A stretch of DNA of 64,000 nt from positions 2,830,179 through 2,894,178 of the forward strand of contig CP126121.1 of assembly GCA_030123625.1 (NCBI GenBank), given 5' to 3'. Below are positions 34,311-42,604 of this stretch, piece after piece; the stretch's first letter is position 1, and every line of letters starts with the position of its first letter. The DNA comes from Nitrospira sp. (GTDB lineage Bacteria > Nitrospirota > Nitrospiria > Nitrospirales > Nitrospiraceae). The translations under genes and the position numbers were made by a program. A model generated the notes under the pieces. It saw only the letters and a list, made by a program, of their open reading frames with translations. It made no database searches and had not been told where the DNA came from.

Positions 34311-34349
34311 GCGCCGGTAGCTCACTTCTGAATGCGTGAGAGCCGGCGC
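34311..34349. terminator. Imperfect hairpin after the small gene
   Basis: The outer stem GCGCCGG pairs with CCGGCGC and an inner CTCAC with GTGAG, separated by a small internal loop. No U tract. The region 34274-34570 holds no other supported feature. Confidence 0.5.
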
Positions 34350-34570
34350 CTAACCCGCTGATGAAGAGTCAGGGGGTGATCTCACATGACGTTGCCTCGA
34401 TCCTTAAACGGGAGCTGATAGGAGTACGGTTGCCTAAGAGGCCACGGTGGCATTTTCAAAGCAGGTTCTAGACTCAGCCCAGCCATCACGGATTCACCAC
34501 GCGTCAGTTTGCCGACGCTAGAGTTACTTTGAATGGTACCGAGCCAAGCTGCGCCACCACCCGCACGGTG

Positions 34571-34828
34571 TCATTTCTTAAAGACCATCCTTGGATTCGT
34601 CATGTTTCCCATCGCGAACCCTACAAGCTCCCATCCGTTGGAGCCGAACTCATTCAATCTGGTCTGCATAGTCTCAGTATCAGGAATCACCTCGATGATT
34701 TGGTATTGAAATCGTTTCGGTTCCTGAGCCTTGACTGTGAACGGTTGAACAAGGAGCAGCAAAAGTCCAAGGGTTCCAAGGCAGATGACTGCGATTAGCC
34801 ACGCGACTGAAATTCGTATGGTCAGCAT
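34571..34828 (-). CDS. Membrane-anchored DUF4177-like protein
   Basis: 85 aa: N-terminal helix (VAWLIAVICLGTLGLLLLLV), then RFQYQIIEVIPDTETMQTRL and NEFGSNGWELVGFAMGNM. The pattern YxYxxV...LNxxGxxGWELV matches DUF4177. Function unknown. It is followed downstream (minus strand) by the 34274-34570 gap. Confidence 0.7.
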   Translation of the reverse strand: MLTIRISVAWLIAVICLGTLGLLLLLVQPFTVKAQEPKRFQYQIIEVIPDTETMQTRLNEFGSNGWELVGFAMGNMTNPRMVFKK

Positions 34829-35089
34829 GTATCACCTCGCATTGGTAATGAGTTAGGGGTCTGCGATGCGCCGGTTTATTGCCGATGAGATCCTCTATCT
34901 CTGTTTTTACCGGCTACATTTCTTTGTTGCAAGTGTCGGTGTGTAGATTGGGGTCCGAACTGTCGGTGAGATAACTGGTTTGCGAGAAAACGTATACCTT
35001 ATCGGCAAGGGTGAAGCGATTTATTGGCCTTCTCGCTAAAAGCGTAATTCCAGCGAGGACTGCTCGCTTGATGCGGACGAGGATGTCGC

Positions 35090-37747
35090 TCATGGATGTG
35101 CCGCACGCCAGTTCTTGCCGACGCCGAGATCCACTTTGAGTGGCACCGACAGGCCCAACTGTTTGCCGACACCTTCCATCACACGTTTCACCAGCCGCTT
35201 CGCTTCTTCCAAATCATGGTCCGGCACTTCGAAGATGAGTTCGTCGTGGACTTGGAGGATCATCTTCACGTGCGGCAGTTCTTGATGCAGTTTCTTGTGG
35301 ACATTGATCATGGCCATTTTGATCAAGTCCGCGGCGGTGCCCTGGATAGGACTGTTCACCGCCATGCGTTCGCCAACACCTCGTTGTACCGGATCGCTGC
35401 TTTGGAGTTCAGGTATCGGGCGTCGGCGGCCAAGGATCGTGGTCGTGTAACCTTTCTCCCGTCCTTCAGCGATGTTCCGATCCATCAGGGCACGGACGGC
35501 TGGGAATCGTTCAAAGAAGGTTTCAATGTATTTTTTTGCTTCAGCTTGGGGCACGCCGAGATTCTGAGAAAGGCCGAATGGACTGATTCCATAGACGATG
35601 CCGAAGACGACGGTTTTGGCCGCCCGGCGCATGTCTCTGGTGATTTGACCTGACGGCAGGCCGAAGATTTCCATGGCCGTCGCCATGTGGATGTCTTCTG
35701 CCTTGGTAAAGACGGACAGCAACCGCGGATCTTGCGAGAGATGGGCGAGGATACGCGGTTCAATTTGGCTGTAGTCCGCGCAGAGGAGCTCGTGACCTGT
35801 GGGGGAGATAAATGCTTCGCGGATGCGGAGGCCATAATCGCCTTTTACGGGGATATTTTGGAGATTGGGATCGGTGGACGAGAGCCGTCCTGTTGCGGCG
35901 ACCGTCTGGTTCAGCGAGGTATGTAACCGTTTGGTCTCCGGATGCACCAGTCCCGGCAATGCATCCACGTATGTCGACTTGAGTTTGCTCAGACTCCGGT
36001 AATTGAGGATTTGTGCGGGTAATTCATGTTGTGCCGCAAGTTGTGTAAGTGTATCTTCATCGGTGGAGTAGCCGGTCTTGGTTTTGCGGATCGGTTTCAA
36101 ACCGAGCTTTTCGAAGAGCACTGTCGCCAGCTGTTTCGGTGAATTGATGTTGAACTCGCCGCCGGCTAACCGGGCGATAGTTTGCATCATGCGGTCGAGC
36201 TCCTGTTCGAGCTCCTTGCTCAGTCCATTCAGGCCTTCGACATCGAGCAAGAACCCATTCCGCTCGATGTCGGCGAGGACCGGTACGAGCGGCATCTCGA
36301 CTTCCTCAAATAGTTTCAGACTTCCCTGAGCTCGCAGTCGCTCGCGCAGTAAAGGCGTGAGCTTCGCGACCACCGCAGCCCGTTCCGAGGTTTGCTCCTG
36401 CGAGGCGGTTTCCACCTGGAACAACGATGTCGGCGGAGATGGTTCTTTCGCCTGAGCGCCGATCCGATGATCGAGGAGTTCAAGAGCCAGAGTGTCGAGT
36501 TGATGGTCCCGGCGATTGGGATTCAGGAGGTAGTCCGCAATCATCGTGTCAAAATACGGCCCAGCAAGTGTGACACCAATTCTGTGGAACGCTATGAGCG
36601 TCAGCTTCAGGTCATGGACAGCCTTCACACGAGTAGTCTCGTGAAAGAGGGTGATGATCGGCCGCATGTAGGCATGCACATCGAGCGGGACAAACGCAGT
36701 CTTGTCATCAGACGACAGCGCGATGCCCTGCACGTCGGCTCGTATGCCGGAAAGGCTTGAGAGGAGACATTGCACGGCGATGGTCTCGTCCTTCCTTAAT
36801 CCTTCGACAAAGGCCTGGGCCGCCGACTCACTCTCAATTGTTTCAATAGAAGCCGGAAGAATAGGTGTCTGCGGCGACACGGGTTGAACGGACTTCAGCA
36901 ATGACGTGAATTCCAACTCCCGGAGCAATTCGGCGAGCTGATCGCCGTGCGGCGGCATAGCCTGTAGAGCCTCTATGTCGGATTCGACAGGACAATCAGT
37001 TTGGATCAGGGCCAGGCGGCGGCTCAGTCTGGCGTTGTCGGCCTGCTCGATCAACATGGTTTTGGTCCGGGCCGGCGTCACTTCCTCCACGCGCCTGAGC
37101 AGCTCATCGATCGTCCTAAACTGACCGATCAGCTTCGTCGCCGTTTTTTCTCCAATACCCTTCACGCCGGGAATGTTGTCGATGGTATCTCCCATGAGAC
37201 CCATGATCTCGGGAACCAGCGCCGGTTCAACTCCAAACCGTTCTCGACATTCCTGCTCACCGATCCATTTATCCTTGACCGGATCATAAATCCTCACGTG
37301 AGGTGTGAGAAGTTGGAACATATCTTTGTCGCTCGTCACGATAACGACATCACGATTCGACCGTTCCGCCTTCCACGCCAGCGTGCCGATAATATCGTCT
37401 GCCTCGTATCCGACCAGCCGAATGGCGGGGACCGCCAGCGCTTCCACAATACGGTGGATATAAGGCACTTGCGCGCTCATGGCGTCCGGCATGGCGGGGC
37501 GCTGGGCTTTGTACGCCTGATATTCTTCATGCCGTTGTGTAGGACCCTTTTCATCGAAGACGACGGCGAGCGCATCGGGCCGATGTTCCCGCATGATCTT
37601 GAGGAGCATGTTGGTAAACCCGTAGACGGCGTTGGTTTGAAAACCTTTCGAGTTCGTCAGCGGCGGTAAGGCAAAGAAGGCTCGATAGATATAGGCGCTG
37701 CCGTCGATAAGGTAGAGCCTCTTCCGAGAGACTGTGGAATCAGACAT
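35090..37747 (-). CDS. polA: DNA polymerase I
   Basis: 885 aa: 5'-3' exonuclease domain (1-300, LIDGSAYIYRAFFALPP), inactive 3'-5' exonuclease-like domain (300-500), and family A polymerase domain. Motif A reads DYSQIEPR, B RRAAKTVVFGIVYG, C LQVHDELIF. The proofreading acidic residues are missing: no DxE (AVQCLLSS instead), and the second and third motifs are degenerate, as in Taq-like enzymes. Leu of the usual QIELR is Pro here. It replicates lagging-strand gaps and repairs DNA. Convergent with nothing; downstream of a membrane-protein gene. Confidence 0.96.
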   Translation of the reverse strand: MSDSTVSRKRLYLIDGSAYIYRAFFALPPLTNSKGFQTNAVYGFTNMLLKIMREHRPDALAVVFDEKGPTQRHEEYQAYKAQRPAMPDAMSAQVPYIHRIVEALAVPAIRLVGYEADDIIGTLAWKAERSNRDVVIVTSDKDMFQLLTPHVRIYDPVKDKWIGEQECRERFGVEPALVPEIMGLMGDTIDNIPGVKGIGEKTATKLIGQFRTIDELLRRVEEVTPARTKTMLIEQADNARLSRRLALIQTDCPVESDIEALQAMPPHGDQLAELLRELEFTSLLKSVQPVSPQTPILPASIETIESESAAQAFVEGLRKDETIAVQCLLSSLSGIRADVQGIALSSDDKTAFVPLDVHAYMRPIITLFHETTRVKAVHDLKLTLIAFHRIGVTLAGPYFDTMIADYLLNPNRRDHQLDTLALELLDHRIGAQAKEPSPPTSLFQVETASQEQTSERAAVVAKLTPLLRERLRAQGSLKLFEEVEMPLVPVLADIERNGFLLDVEGLNGLSKELEQELDRMMQTIARLAGGEFNINSPKQLATVLFEKLGLKPIRKTKTGYSTDEDTLTQLAAQHELPAQILNYRSLSKLKSTYVDALPGLVHPETKRLHTSLNQTVAATGRLSSTDPNLQNIPVKGDYGLRIREAFISPTGHELLCADYSQIEPRILAHLSQDPRLLSVFTKAEDIHMATAMEIFGLPSGQITRDMRRAAKTVVFGIVYGISPFGLSQNLGVPQAEAKKYIETFFERFPAVRALMDRNIAEGREKGYTTTILGRRRPIPELQSSDPVQRGVGERMAVNSPIQGTAADLIKMAMINVHKKLHQELPHVKMILQVHDELIFEVPDHDLEEAKRLVKRVMEGVGKQLGLSVPLKVDLGVGKNWRAAHP

Positions 37748-37833
37748 GCTGCAACCTACACTATCGATTCCGGCCGACCTTCAATTGCTTTGTTGCCCCG
37801 GTACCCCGAACGTGACGAGTGACGAAGTGAGCA

Positions 37834-38265
37834 TCACGAATTCGGCGCGATTGTGAGCGGCGGTTTTCCAAACTTCTGGCGCATGTTATTGATGGTGCTC
37901 AGGACAGCGGGCTGTCCGATCATCTTGGCTTCCATCTTGCGCTTGCCGGGAAAGTCCAGCATCGTCACCCCGATCAACATCGTGAGAATTCCCTGGCCCG
38001 GCAAGAACAACATTAAGAACCCTGCGAACAGGAAGATGGCGCCGACGACGTTCTTTACGAGATGGCCGAGTAACCGAAGCAGGGGATGATGGTTTTCCAT
38101 CCAACGCCGCGGCACACGGGTGTCGAAGAAATCCGTCGGAAGTCGGACAAGGATGAACGGGATCGCAATCAATGATCCGACAAAGAAGACAACCGAGAGA
38201 GCCGTCAGGGTAACGAGAGTTTCAGTCGAGACATACTGCTGAACCGCCGAAAGAAGCCAATCCAT
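37834..38265 (-). CDS. PGPGW-like membrane protein
   Basis: 143 aa with at least two transmembrane segments: TLTALSVVFFVGSLIAIPFI and VVGAIFLFAGFLMLFLPGQG, then ILTMLIGVTMLDFPGKRKME. The LPGxG-LDFPGK segment resembles the transmembrane PGPGW family. Start ATG 38265 gives a compact N-terminus. Located between polA and nth; role unknown. Confidence 0.72.
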   Translation of the reverse strand: MDWLLSAVQQYVSTETLVTLTALSVVFFVGSLIAIPFILVRLPTDFFDTRVPRRWMENHHPLLRLLGHLVKNVVGAIFLFAGFLMLFLPGQGILTMLIGVTMLDFPGKRKMEAKMIGQPAVLSTINNMRQKFGKPPLTIAPNS

Positions 38266-38465
38266 CGGTCGGCATCCTAGCATGGGCTTCTACGACCCTC
38301 AAGGCAAAGGAGGATCGTTATAATCATCATAATCTTTGTGCCTGCCCCCATCCTTTCATTAACCGCCGACGCGGAAACGAAGCTCTTCATCTGAAGGCGT
38401 TCAACGGTATTCGTGAATCGTTGAAACGACCTTTGCGAATAACGATTAACGTGTAACGTCCGTTC

Positions 38466-39125
38466 CTAGCGCGACCTTGTGACTCCCACTCGATCACACA
38501 ATTCGGTCAATTTGCATGTGCTGCACAGCGGCGACACCGGAAGGCACAGGTTCTGTCCGTACGGGACGAGGAGATCGTTGTAGATGATCCAGTATTGCTT
38601 CGGTAGCGTGCGCCGAAGGGCCTGCTCAGATTCCTCCGGGGTCTTCGTTTTGATGTAGCCCCATCGATTGCTGATCCGGTGGACATGAATATCGACACAG
38701 ATCCCGGGCTTGCCGTAACCGATAGTCACAACCAGGTTCGCAGTTTTTCGTCCGACCCCAGGGAAAGTGACCAGCTCATCGATGGAGTCCGGGACGACTC
38801 CGTCATACTCGTCGATCAGCCGACGGCAGATTTGGTGAATGGCGTTGGCCTTCGTCCGATAAAAGCCGACCGGATAAATCACCCGTTCGAGCTTCTTCAG
38901 CGGCAGCTTCAACATAGCTGCCGGTGTCCGAGCCATAGCGAAGAGCCGGTCGCCTGCTTCCCTTGTTGTCCTATCTTTGGTTCTCAAACTGAGAAGCGTG
39001 GAAATGAGGATGAGAAAAGGATTGCGGTCCGACTCCTTGGCTACGACCCCGACGACCGGCTCTTGCCAATGGCGAATTTCCCGCTTGAGGATGCGGACGG
39101 CTGCATGGATCTGCTCCTGACGCAT
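38466..39125 (-). CDS. nth: Endonuclease III
   Basis: 219 aa. HhH-GPD fold: the catalytic Lys in FPGVGRKTANLV and Asp in CVDIHVHRISNRWG. The C-terminal 4Fe-4S motif C-x6-C-x2-C-x5-C (CLPVSPLCSTCKLTELC) is intact. It removes oxidised pyrimidines by glycosylase/AP lyase action. Full length, no sign of decay. Confidence 0.95.
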   Translation of the reverse strand: MRQEQIHAAVRILKREIRHWQEPVVGVVAKESDRNPFLILISTLLSLRTKDRTTREAGDRLFAMARTPAAMLKLPLKKLERVIYPVGFYRTKANAIHQICRRLIDEYDGVVPDSIDELVTFPGVGRKTANLVVTIGYGKPGICVDIHVHRISNRWGYIKTKTPEESEQALRRTLPKQYWIIYNDLLVPYGQNLCLPVSPLCSTCKLTELCDRVGVTRSR

Positions 39126-39187
39126 CGGATATGGTCACGAACGGAGAGGAGGCTGGTGAGATGAGCGGAAGAGAGCCCGACGGTGTA

Positions 39188-39382
39188 TCAGTCAGGTCTC
39201 CGTTTTGACAACCACTTCTGTCGGCGCCGTTGAGCTTCGCGCTGCTTCGCCTTCTTTCTCACGCTGGGCTTCTCGTAAAAACGACGGCGTTTCAGCTCGC
39301 GGAACAGCCCTTCTCCCGCCAGCTTTTTCTTGGCAACCTTCAGAGCTTTTTCAACGTTATTGTTGAAGACCTTGATTTCCAT
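39188..39382 (-). CDS. rpsU: Ribosomal protein bS21
   Basis: 64 aa: MEIKVFNNNVEKALKVAKKK, then GLFRELKRRRFYEKPSVRKK and a basic tail. This is the S21 pattern. The longer open frame to 39547 is not used; ATG 39382 gives the family N-terminus. bS21 helps the 30S subunit in initiation. It follows ftcD by 73 bp on the same strand. Confidence 0.95.
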   Translation of the reverse strand: MEIKVFNNNVEKALKVAKKKLAGEGLFRELKRRRFYEKPSVRKKAKQREAQRRRQKWLSKRRPD

Positions 39383-39455
39383 CCCGTTGATTTTCGACTT
39401 TCTCAGGCCAGATGGGGCCTGCTGCTTATGGATTTCAATAATTCGGCGCCGGAGT

Positions 39456-40919
39456 CTAGCACAACGATTTGAGTTCCTCAAGGCTTTCTGTAGCCTTTGC
39501 AATTCTGACTCGAATGCTCTCTCTAAGCTGCTGATTTCGTTGTGCATTTATATTTGTACGCACTGTAACAAGACCTGCTTGAGCCGATGCAATAGCCATG
39601 GTCAGACCTACTGTGAGGTCAGATTGAATGGTGGGCTTACCTCTCTCGCGCAATGTATGGAGAAATCGCGCAACCTCGCAGGACAGCTCCGCGATTTCTA
39701 ACGGCACTTCCGTAGCATGTTGAAGCGCGATCGAAATCGCATGAAGACGATCAGGATGTTGTTTGGGTATCTTGTAGGCGTCCGTCAGTTTGGTGTAGAC
39801 GTCCGTATCCGCTTGAACAAGCCGATGAAGCTGCCGGCTCAACTCAAGTAGACGCTGTTCTCTGTCCGGTTGTTCACCGAGACGTGCCCCCATGACCCCC
39901 AAGGAAGCCGCCAAGGCACCCACCAGGGCCGCCACGCTGCCACCGGCCGGTGTCGGTTTGGCGTCAGCAACCATGGTCAGGAACTCCGAGAGGGTGTGCG
40001 CCGGCTCCTTCTTGAGCATCGCCTCGGCGATTCTTGTTTCGAGAACCTGGCTTGAATCGAATCGATCGAGCTGCAGCGAAGCAGCTGCAGCGTGGCCCAA
40101 CGCCGCTTGTGGGACTAATCCGACCAGTTCGCTCCCAGCCACCTCTATTCCGCGCTTTGCGGCTTCAGCCTTCACAATCTGAAACGCGGTCAGAATGGGC
40201 GTCACGAGGTAGTCGGTCAAATTCATTGCGACCTGCACCATACCACGGCTGGGTAGCGCGACCCCGATCGCTTTCACAGAGGGCAACCCGCCGCTTGAGT
40301 AACGGACGGCCCGAGCGATGGATCGGGCTTGGTCCACTTCTGTCGAGCGGAGGTTGACATTATAAGCGATCAGCGGAGGCCGGGCGCCGATTGCGATCGC
40401 TCCTGCGCTTTGATGCAGCCGAGGAGGACCGAAGTCAGGAATCCAACCAGGGTCTGACTCCATCCGGAAAGCGAGGCCGTCGAGCCCTCCTCGTCTGACT
40501 GCCTCTAACGGAACATGGTCGGAACGACCTGCAGCACGCTCATACAAGAAAACGGGGATCCCTAATTCACGCCCGACTCGTTCTCCTAGTCGCTTGGCAA
40601 GTTGGACACAATCTTGCATTGTCGTACCCCTGATCGGGATAAACGGCACAATATCCGTCGCTCCTATGCGGGGGTGCACTCCAACATGTGTGCGCAGGTC
40701 GATGAGTTCAGTTGCGATCCGAACGGCACGAAAAGCAGCTTCAATGATCCCGTCCGGGCCACCACAGAACGTCAGCACCGACCGGTGGTGGTCCGCATCC
40801 ATCGAGTGATCGAGGAGTGCTATGCCGGCCGTCGAAGTCACGGCATCGATTAAGGTGTGAAGAATTCCTTGGTCCCGACCTTCACTGAAATTGGGAACAC
40901 ACTCCACGAGTTGATCCAT
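39456..40919 (-). CDS. ftcD: Glutamate formimidoyltransferase / formimidoyl-THF cyclodeaminase fusion
   Basis: 487 aa, bifunctional. N-terminal transferase domain (VECVPNFSEGRDQGILHTL; RTHVGVHPRIGATDIVPFIP) transfers the formimino group from formiminoglutamate to tetrahydrofolate. The C-terminal cyclodeaminase domain (about 305-487) has TPAGGSVAALVGALAASLGV and releases ammonia to give methenyl-THF. No histidine-utilisation genes surround it. A minus-strand terminator lies upstream, so it has its own promoter. Confidence 0.93.
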   Translation of the reverse strand: MDQLVECVPNFSEGRDQGILHTLIDAVTSTAGIALLDHSMDADHHRSVLTFCGGPDGIIEAAFRAVRIATELIDLRTHVGVHPRIGATDIVPFIPIRGTTMQDCVQLAKRLGERVGRELGIPVFLYERAAGRSDHVPLEAVRRGGLDGLAFRMESDPGWIPDFGPPRLHQSAGAIAIGARPPLIAYNVNLRSTEVDQARSIARAVRYSSGGLPSVKAIGVALPSRGMVQVAMNLTDYLVTPILTAFQIVKAEAAKRGIEVAGSELVGLVPQAALGHAAAASLQLDRFDSSQVLETRIAEAMLKKEPAHTLSEFLTMVADAKPTPAGGSVAALVGALAASLGVMGARLGEQPDREQRLLELSRQLHRLVQADTDVYTKLTDAYKIPKQHPDRLHAISIALQHATEVPLEIAELSCEVARFLHTLRERGKPTIQSDLTVGLTMAIASAQAGLVTVRTNINAQRNQQLRESIRVRIAKATESLEELKSLC

Positions 40920-40942
40920 AGGTTCCTACAGTCTCAACGAAA

Positions 40943-40975
40943 AAGCCGGAGGACCGATGACCGTTCCTCCGGCTT
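40943..40975 (-). terminator. Intrinsic terminator of the TusA-like gene
   Basis: 11-bp perfect stem, 40943-40953 with 40965-40975, 11-nt loop. On the minus strand the stem is followed by TTTT. This ends the transcript of the gene at 41008-41250 before ftcD begins. Confidence 0.85.
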
Positions 40976-41007
40976 CTGGCTTAACCGCCTCTCTTACAGG
41001 GGTCTGG

Positions 41008-41250
41008 CTATTTCGCCTTCTTCACGAACGCCTTATAGATGCGGCCCGACTTTGCTTGTTCCTCTTCCAAGCCCATCATTTGATGGCCCGTGGTCTCACA
41101 CCAAGCCGGCATGTCTTTTTTGATTCCCTCATCGTCGGAGACGACTTCCAGTACCTGTCCCAACGCCAATTCCTTGATTTTCTTGGACGTGAGAATAATC
41201 GGCATGGGACAAAAGTAGCCTAAGGTGTCAAGTTTGACATCGGCCTGCAT
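41008..41250 (-). CDS. TusA/SirA-like sulfurtransferase
   Basis: 80 aa. LDTLGYFCPMPIILTSKKIK carries the CPMP active-site Cys14 of the TusA family, and GQVLEVVSDDEGIKKDMPAW follows. It relays persulfide sulfur, for tRNA thiolation or sulfur oxidation. The C-terminal part (EEEQAKSGRIYKAFVKKAK) is longer than in E. coli TusA. No DsrE or Tus relay genes are near. Confidence 0.88.
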   Translation of the reverse strand: MQADVKLDTLGYFCPMPIILTSKKIKELALGQVLEVVSDDEGIKKDMPAWCETTGHQMMGLEEEQAKSGRIYKAFVKKAK

Positions 41251-41481
41251 CAGACTAATCTCCGAATGCTCACGTTAAGGTTGAGATGAGAGGAACCAGA
41301 CCGTAAACTTGATCTTACTTAGCCACGCATGAACAGAATAGTATGTGGTCCTTCGGGGTGTCAAGGAACCGGGTAACACGCAACTGTATCGGCATTACTT
41401 GACCTATCGTCATCCTCTCGATATAGTCGGAATCTATTGCACTAGACCCGTCTCGAGAGTTTCCTTCCTGTCGAATAACTC

Positions 41482-42564
41482 ATGATCGGACAGCCATTAC
41501 CCGAGGTCGCATCTTCCAAAGGCGGTCCGCTCTTTGGATTCTGGTACCCGGCAGTACCCAGCCATACCCTGCGCCCTGGCACCATGAAGGGGCTGCAGAT
41601 GTTGGGTTTGCCGATTGTCCTTTGTCGTGATCGAGTCGGTGGACTCGCGGCGATACGAGATATCTGTCCGCACCGCGGTATGCCGCTGTCCTTCGGCCGG
41701 TTCGACGGAGAACGACTGGAATGTCCGTATCATGGGTGGCAGTTCGACTTGAGGGGACGCTGTCGGTGCATTCCTGCCTTTCCAGAACAGGGAGCTCTAC
41801 AAACCGACAAGATCGGTGTCGCCACTTATCCGGCTGAAGAAACGGACGGCATGATTTGGCTGTATCTGGCAGATGAACGAGGGAACATCGATCCGTTGCC
41901 TCCGGTCCCGCGCATGCCGCTTCCATCGGAACCTCGACAATCGTTCCACATTTCGTTGACCTATGCCTGTAGCGCAGACGACGGCATCATCGGCCTCATC
42001 GACCCGGTACATGGACCCTATGTTCATTCTTGGTGGCGTAGTGACGCGCGTATGCATGAGAAGACGAAGACCTTTGAACCGATTCCGAACGGTTTCCGAA
42101 TGACCGCCCACCGACCGGCCAAGAACAGCGGTCCATTTCATTGGCTCGAACGGGTGTACGGAGGGGCATTGACCACCACGATTGATTTCTTTCTGCCGAA
42201 TCAACGGGTGGAACTCATGCAATGCGGGAGAGCGTGGCTGGCCAATCGGTTGATGGCCACACCTGTGTCCGATGAGGAATGTCGCATCGATTTCTCGGCA
42301 TATTGGGTGGGGTTGCATTGGCTTCCGTTCGGCAATTTGATTTTTCGTACCCTGACGAAAATGTTTCTGGGTCAGGATGAGCGGGCCATGAAGCACTTGG
42401 CGGTGGGACTTCGCCACAAACCCCCATCGATGTTTCTCGGTGATGCCGATATGCCGGCGAAATGGTATTACAAGCTGAAGGCGGCCCATCTGGCGTCCGT
42501 GCAGACTGGCCGGCCTCTTGATCATCCTCTCAAAGAACGAGTGACGCTCCGCTGGCGAAGTTGA
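41482..42564 (+). CDS. Rieske [2Fe-2S] oxygenase, ring-hydroxylating type
   Basis: 360 aa. Rieske ligands Cys62, His64 (CPHRG), Cys81 and His84 (CPYHGW) and, further on, a mononuclear iron site with DGIIGLIDPVHGPYVHSWW (His177, His182). This is a terminal oxygenase subunit of the pheophorbide a / choline / chlorophyllide-type group. No reductase or ferredoxin partner is adjacent, so the electron donor is elsewhere. Substrate not known. Convergent with the antiporter gene. Confidence 0.88.
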   Translation: MIGQPLPEVASSKGGPLFGFWYPAVPSHTLRPGTMKGLQMLGLPIVLCRDRVGGLAAIRDICPHRGMPLSFGRFDGERLECPYHGWQFDLRGRCRCIPAFPEQGALQTDKIGVATYPAEETDGMIWLYLADERGNIDPLPPVPRMPLPSEPRQSFHISLTYACSADDGIIGLIDPVHGPYVHSWWRSDARMHEKTKTFEPIPNGFRMTAHRPAKNSGPFHWLERVYGGALTTTIDFFLPNQRVELMQCGRAWLANRLMATPVSDEECRIDFSAYWVGLHWLPFGNLIFRTLTKMFLGQDERAMKHLAVGLRHKPPSMFLGDADMPAKWYYKLKAAHLASVQTGRPLDHPLKERVTLRWRS

Positions 42565-42604
42565 ACGCCACATCTGGTTCATGCCCATGCCGTGGAACTG
42601 CCTG

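Noticed and set aside
34529-34798. 89-codon plus-strand frame opposite the DUF4177-like gene
   Set aside because: Antisense to a gene with a transmembrane helix and family motif.
37001-37669. 222-codon plus-strand frame opposite polA
   Set aside because: Antisense to the conserved 5'-3' exonuclease domain.
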